From Nitrobacteraceae bacterium AZCC 2146 (GTDB lineage Bacteria > Pseudomonadota > Alphaproteobacteria > Rhizobiales > Xanthobacteraceae), in the NCBI GenBank assembly GCA_036924855.1, contig JBAGRP010000001.1, positions 6,126,001-6,190,000 of the forward strand: a DNA stretch of 64,000 nucleotides, given 5' to 3'. Positions 61,293-64,000 of the stretch are shown here, piece by piece. The notes below the pieces were generated by a model. The model did no database searches. It saw only the letters and a list, made by a program, of their open reading frames with translations, and was not told the origin of the DNA. Every line of letters starts with the position of its first letter. The stretch's first letter is position 1. A program made the position numbers and the translations under genes.

Positions 61293-61786
61293 CGCGGGCC
61301 ATCGCTGTTCATCTGACGGTCAACGGAGCCGCAGCGGCGATCAGCGTCGAGCCGCGCACCACATTGGCCGATGCGCTGCGCAACGAGTTACGGCTGACCG
61401 GCACGCATCTGGGCTGTGAGCATGGCGTGTGCGGTGCCTGCACCGTGATCGTCGATGGCGCCGCCGTTCGCAGCTGTTTGATGCTGGCAGCGCAGGCCGA
61501 AGGCCGCGAGGTGAGAACCGTCGAGAGCCTCGGCGACGCCGCCCATCTCGGACCGTTGCAACTGGCATTTCGCAAGCACCATGCGCTGCAATGCGGCTTC
61601 TGCACGCCGGGCATCCTGACAACCGCGCACGCGCTATTGAGCGAAGAGCCGGACGCCGATGAGGACCGCATTCGCGAGGTCGTTTCCGGCAATCTGTGCC
61701 GCTGCACCGGCTATATCCCGATCGTCGCCGCCATCATGGAAGCGCGCAGCGCCTATCGCGGTGTGCAGGCCGAGGCCGCGCAATGA
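61289..61786 (+). CDS. Molybdenum hydroxylase [2Fe-2S] subunit (CoxS-like), second set
   Basis: 165 residues, normal length. First cluster C43, C48, C51, C63 (GCEHGVCGACTVIV...RSC), second C102, C105, C137, C139 (CGFCTPG...NLCRCTGY). No histidine-rich tail, unlike the other set. Overlaps both neighbours by ATGA. Confidence 0.93.
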   Translation: MTRAIAVHLTVNGAAAAISVEPRTTLADALRNELRLTGTHLGCEHGVCGACTVIVDGAAVRSCLMLAAQAEGREVRTVESLGDAAHLGPLQLAFRKHHALQCGFCTPGILTTAHALLSEEPDADEDRIREVVSGNLCRCTGYIPIVAAIMEARSAYRGVQAEAAQ

Positions 61787-64000
61787 ACAACATCAGCCAA
61801 CTGCTGGTCGGCCATCCCGTTGAGCGCATGGAAGACGCGCGCTTTCTGTCGGGATCCGGCGTGTTCGTCGATGACCTTGAACGCGACGGCATGCTGCATG
61901 CCGCGATCCTGCGCAGCTCGATCGCCCATGCTGATATCGTCAGTATCGACGCTTCAGCGGCGTTGCGGATGCCGGGCGTTCACACGGTGATCACCGCCGC
62001 CGACATTGCCGGCGAGGTCCCGGTGATTCCGCTCCGCCTCGCGCCATTGCCTGAATTCGAGCCATTCCGGCAGCCCGTCATTGCCATCGACAAGGTGCGC
62101 TATGTCGGTGAGCCCATCGCCGTTGTCGTGGCCGACAGCCGCGCGATTGCCGAGGATGCGCTGGAAGCGATCGACGTTCAGTTCGAAGTGCTCTCCGCGG
62201 TGACCGGCCCGGGCGTGACTGAGGATGCGCTGTTCGCATGTGCGGACGACAATGTTTCGCTGCGCTACAGCGCCGGATTTGGCGATGCGGACGCGGCCTT
62301 CGCCAGTGCCGACTATGTCCGCACCGAGCGCTTCAGCGTGCAGCGGCACACGGCGCTGCCGATGGAGACCCGCGGCCTGCTCGCCGAGTGGGATTCTGCT
62401 TCTGCGCGGCTTGTCGTTACCGGCGCAACCAAGGTCACGTTCTATAACCGGCGTGCGCTCGCCAAGATGCTGGACCTGCGGCAGGACGACATCGACCTCA
62501 TCGAGATCGATGTCGGCGGTGGCTTCGGCGTGCGCGGCGAATTCTATCCCGAGGATTTCCTGATCCCGTTCGCGGCGCGAAAACTGGCGCGGCCGGTGAA
62601 ATGGATCGAGGATCGCCGCGAACATCTGATGGCGATCAATCATTCGCGCGACGTCGCCTGCGAATTGTCGATCGCGTGCCGCAGCGATGGCATGATGCTC
62701 GGCCTGCGCGGCGCGGTGTTCAGCGACATGGGTGCCTATATCCGCACCAATGGCGGCGTGGTGCCGGCCAAGGCCGCGCAGTTCCTGCCCGGCCCCTATC
62801 GCATTCCCAATGTCAGCGTCTCCGTCGAAGCCTTCATGACCAGCAAGACGCCGGTCGGGACCTATCGCGGGCCGGGCCGCTTCGAGGCGAATTTTTTTCG
62901 CGAGCGCCTGATCGATATGGTGGCGTCGGATCTCGGCATCGACGCAGCCGAGATCCGTCGCAAGAACCTGATCACCGAAGCCGAGCTGCCATATCCGATC
63001 GATGGCCTGGTGCCCTATGAGGGGCCGACCTCCTACGACACCGGCAATTATGTCGAGGTATTCGAGCGCGCGCTGCTGGAGATAGGCTGGCAGGACAAAC
63101 GACATCTTCAAGGCAAGATGATCGATGGCGTGCGGCATGGCATCGGGCTCGGCTGTTTCGTCGAGAGCGGCGGCGCCGGGCCAAAGGAGAATGCGGCGCT
63201 GACGCTGGAGCGCGATGGAGCGCTGACGGTGGCGGTGGGTTCGTCGGTGCTCGGGCAGGGGCTGGAGACCGTGCTCGGCCAGATCGCATCCGATACGCTG
63301 TCGATCCCGTTCGATCGCATTCGCGTGCTGCACGGCTCGACGACGTTGCTCGACGAGGGTTTTGGCACCTACCATTCCCGCGCCGTCGTGATGGGCGGTT
63401 CGGCCGTGCTCGATGCCGCGAAGAAACTGCGCGAAAGAATTCTGGAGCAGGCTGCCAATCGTCTCGGCCGCCCCAACAGCGAACTGACCATCGCGGATCA
63501 GCACGTCGTCGCGGCCAATGGCGCGTCGGTGTCGCTGGCGGATCTTGCGGCCGAGCAGGTGCTGAGCGCCGACGGCACGTTTGCGAACACCACCCGCACC
63601 TACAGCTATGGCACCCATGCCGCGCATGTGACGGTGGATCCGCGCACCGGGCGCGTCGAGATCCTCGACTACGTGGCCGTGGAGGACGTCGGCCGCGCGA
63701 TCAATCCGGCCATCGTGCATGGCCAGGCGATCGGCGCCATCGTGCAGGGCCTGGGCGGTGTGTTTCTTGACCACTTGATCTACGATGAGCAGGCGCAACT
63801 GCTGAATGCCTCGCTGGCTGATTATCTGGTACCGACCGCAAGCGATTTTCCGCGGTTGCGCGCGGTGACGCTGGAGCTGCGGCCCTCGCTGACCAACCCG
63901 CTGGGCGCCAAGGGCGCGGGCGAGGGCGGCATCGTGGCTGTGGCCGCTGCAACGGCCAATGCCGTGGCCGCCGCGCTGGCGCCGCTCGGCGTCGAGGTCA
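61783..64000 (+). CDS. Molybdenum hydroxylase large subunit (xanthine oxidase family), 3' end missing
   Basis: 739 codons open at the right edge. Begins MNNISQLLVGHPVERMEDARFLSGSGVFVDD, as in CoxL. The active-site loop reads GTYRGPGRFEANF, like form II enzymes and unlike the AYxCSFR of form I CO dehydrogenase. VGGGFGVRGEFYPEDFL, SVLGQGLETVLGQIASDTL and, near the end, GAKGAGEGGIVAVA (the catalytic glutamate region) are visible. About 30-60 more residues are expected. Substrate unknown; it is a different branch from the large subunit at 23688. Confidence 0.9.
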   Translation, partial: MNNISQLLVGHPVERMEDARFLSGSGVFVDDLERDGMLHAAILRSSIAHADIVSIDASAALRMPGVHTVITAADIAGEVPVIPLRLAPLPEFEPFRQPVIAIDKVRYVGEPIAVVVADSRAIAEDALEAIDVQFEVLSAVTGPGVTEDALFACADDNVSLRYSAGFGDADAAFASADYVRTERFSVQRHTALPMETRGLLAEWDSASARLVVTGATKVTFYNRRALAKMLDLRQDDIDLIEIDVGGGFGVRGEFYPEDFLIPFAARKLARPVKWIEDRREHLMAINHSRDVACELSIACRSDGMMLGLRGAVFSDMGAYIRTNGGVVPAKAAQFLPGPYRIPNVSVSVEAFMTSKTPVGTYRGPGRFEANFFRERLIDMVASDLGIDAAEIRRKNLITEAELPYPIDGLVPYEGPTSYDTGNYVEVFERALLEIGWQDKRHLQGKMIDGVRHGIGLGCFVESGGAGPKENAALTLERDGALTVAVGSSVLGQGLETVLGQIASDTLSIPFDRIRVLHGSTTLLDEGFGTYHSRAVVMGGSAVLDAAKKLRERILEQAANRLGRPNSELTIADQHVVAANGASVSLADLAAEQVLSADGTFANTTRTYSYGTHAAHVTVDPRTGRVEILDYVAVEDVGRAINPAIVHGQAIGAIVQGLGGVFLDHLIYDEQAQLLNASLADYLVPTASDFPRLRAVTLELRPSLTNPLGAKGAGEGGIVAVAAATANAVAAALAPLGVEV

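Noticed and set aside
1..64000. tRNA, rRNA, CRISPR array, prophage or conjugative genes
   Set aside because: No cloverleaf-like sequence, no regularly spaced repeats and no phage or conjugation protein families were seen on reading both strands; the only mobile DNA recognised is the IS630 element.

Overview
The window reads as chromosomal, high-GC DNA from an alphaproteobacterium, most likely of the Bradyrhizobium/Rhodopseudomonas group (Nitrobacteraceae). This rests on codon bias, a rhizobial-type split C-P lyase locus, the style of the intergenic palindromic repeats and an IS630-type element; it is an inference, not a database match. No tRNA, rRNA, CRISPR array or phage genes were seen.

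Layout. (1) 1-3839: C1/alcohol metabolism. The left edge holds a partial periplasmic binding protein of the kind encoded beside PQQ-dependent alcohol dehydrogenases, then a small exported protein, then a minus-strand glutathione-dependent formaldehyde oxidation operon (class III ADH, Gfa, S-formylglutathione hydrolase). (2) 4069-17847: a complete phosphonate system in four transcription units: a minus-strand operon (hexapeptide acyltransferase, PhnM paralogue, DUF1045 2H phosphoesterase), phnCDE1E2, the regulator phnF, and phnGHIJKLMN. Pho-box-like repeats stand before three of the starts, and a perfect 13-bp inverted repeat between phnF and phnG is a strong PhnF operator candidate. (3) 17888-21546: a PPOX-type flavoprotein, an HU protein, a Bug-type binding protein and a MocR regulator. 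(4) 21887-30143: one tightly overlapping operon with a NIPSNAP protein, a three-subunit molybdenum hydroxylase, an ACMSD-like amidohydrolase, a CoxG-like protein and an SsuABC/TauABC-type importer. (5) 30315-44023: a second catabolic cluster with a CHMI-type tautomerase, an IclR regulator, an FAD ferredoxin reductase, two YtcJ-type amidohydrolases, a Rieske oxygenase, a glutamine-synthetase-like ligase and a branched-chain-type ABC importer whose livH is frameshifted. (6) 44623-54423: an exopolysaccharide cluster (Wzc-like protein, three GT4 glycosyltransferases, a frameshifted MurJ/Wzx-type flippase, a polysaccharide deacetylase and an exported clan GH-A-like glycosidase). (7) 54433-55479: an IS630-family insertion sequence. 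(8) 55479-64000: a TRAP transporter, an IclR regulator and a second molybdenum hydroxylase that runs off the right edge.

How it works together. The phosphonate locus imports alkylphosphonates, couples them to ribose, cleaves the C-P bond and recycles the ribose phosphate. The usual PhnP is absent, and the DUF1045 protein with two HxT motifs is the obvious replacement. Regions 4, 5 and 8 each pair an importer with oxidoreductases and hydrolases typical of degradation of aromatic or N-heterocyclic compounds. The GS-like ligase beside a Rieske oxygenase suggests gamma-glutamylation of an amine before ring attack, as in aniline degradation, but with a different gene set; this is the best candidate for an undescribed pathway in the window. 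Two single-base frameshifts (livH and the flippase) may be real lesions or assembly errors.
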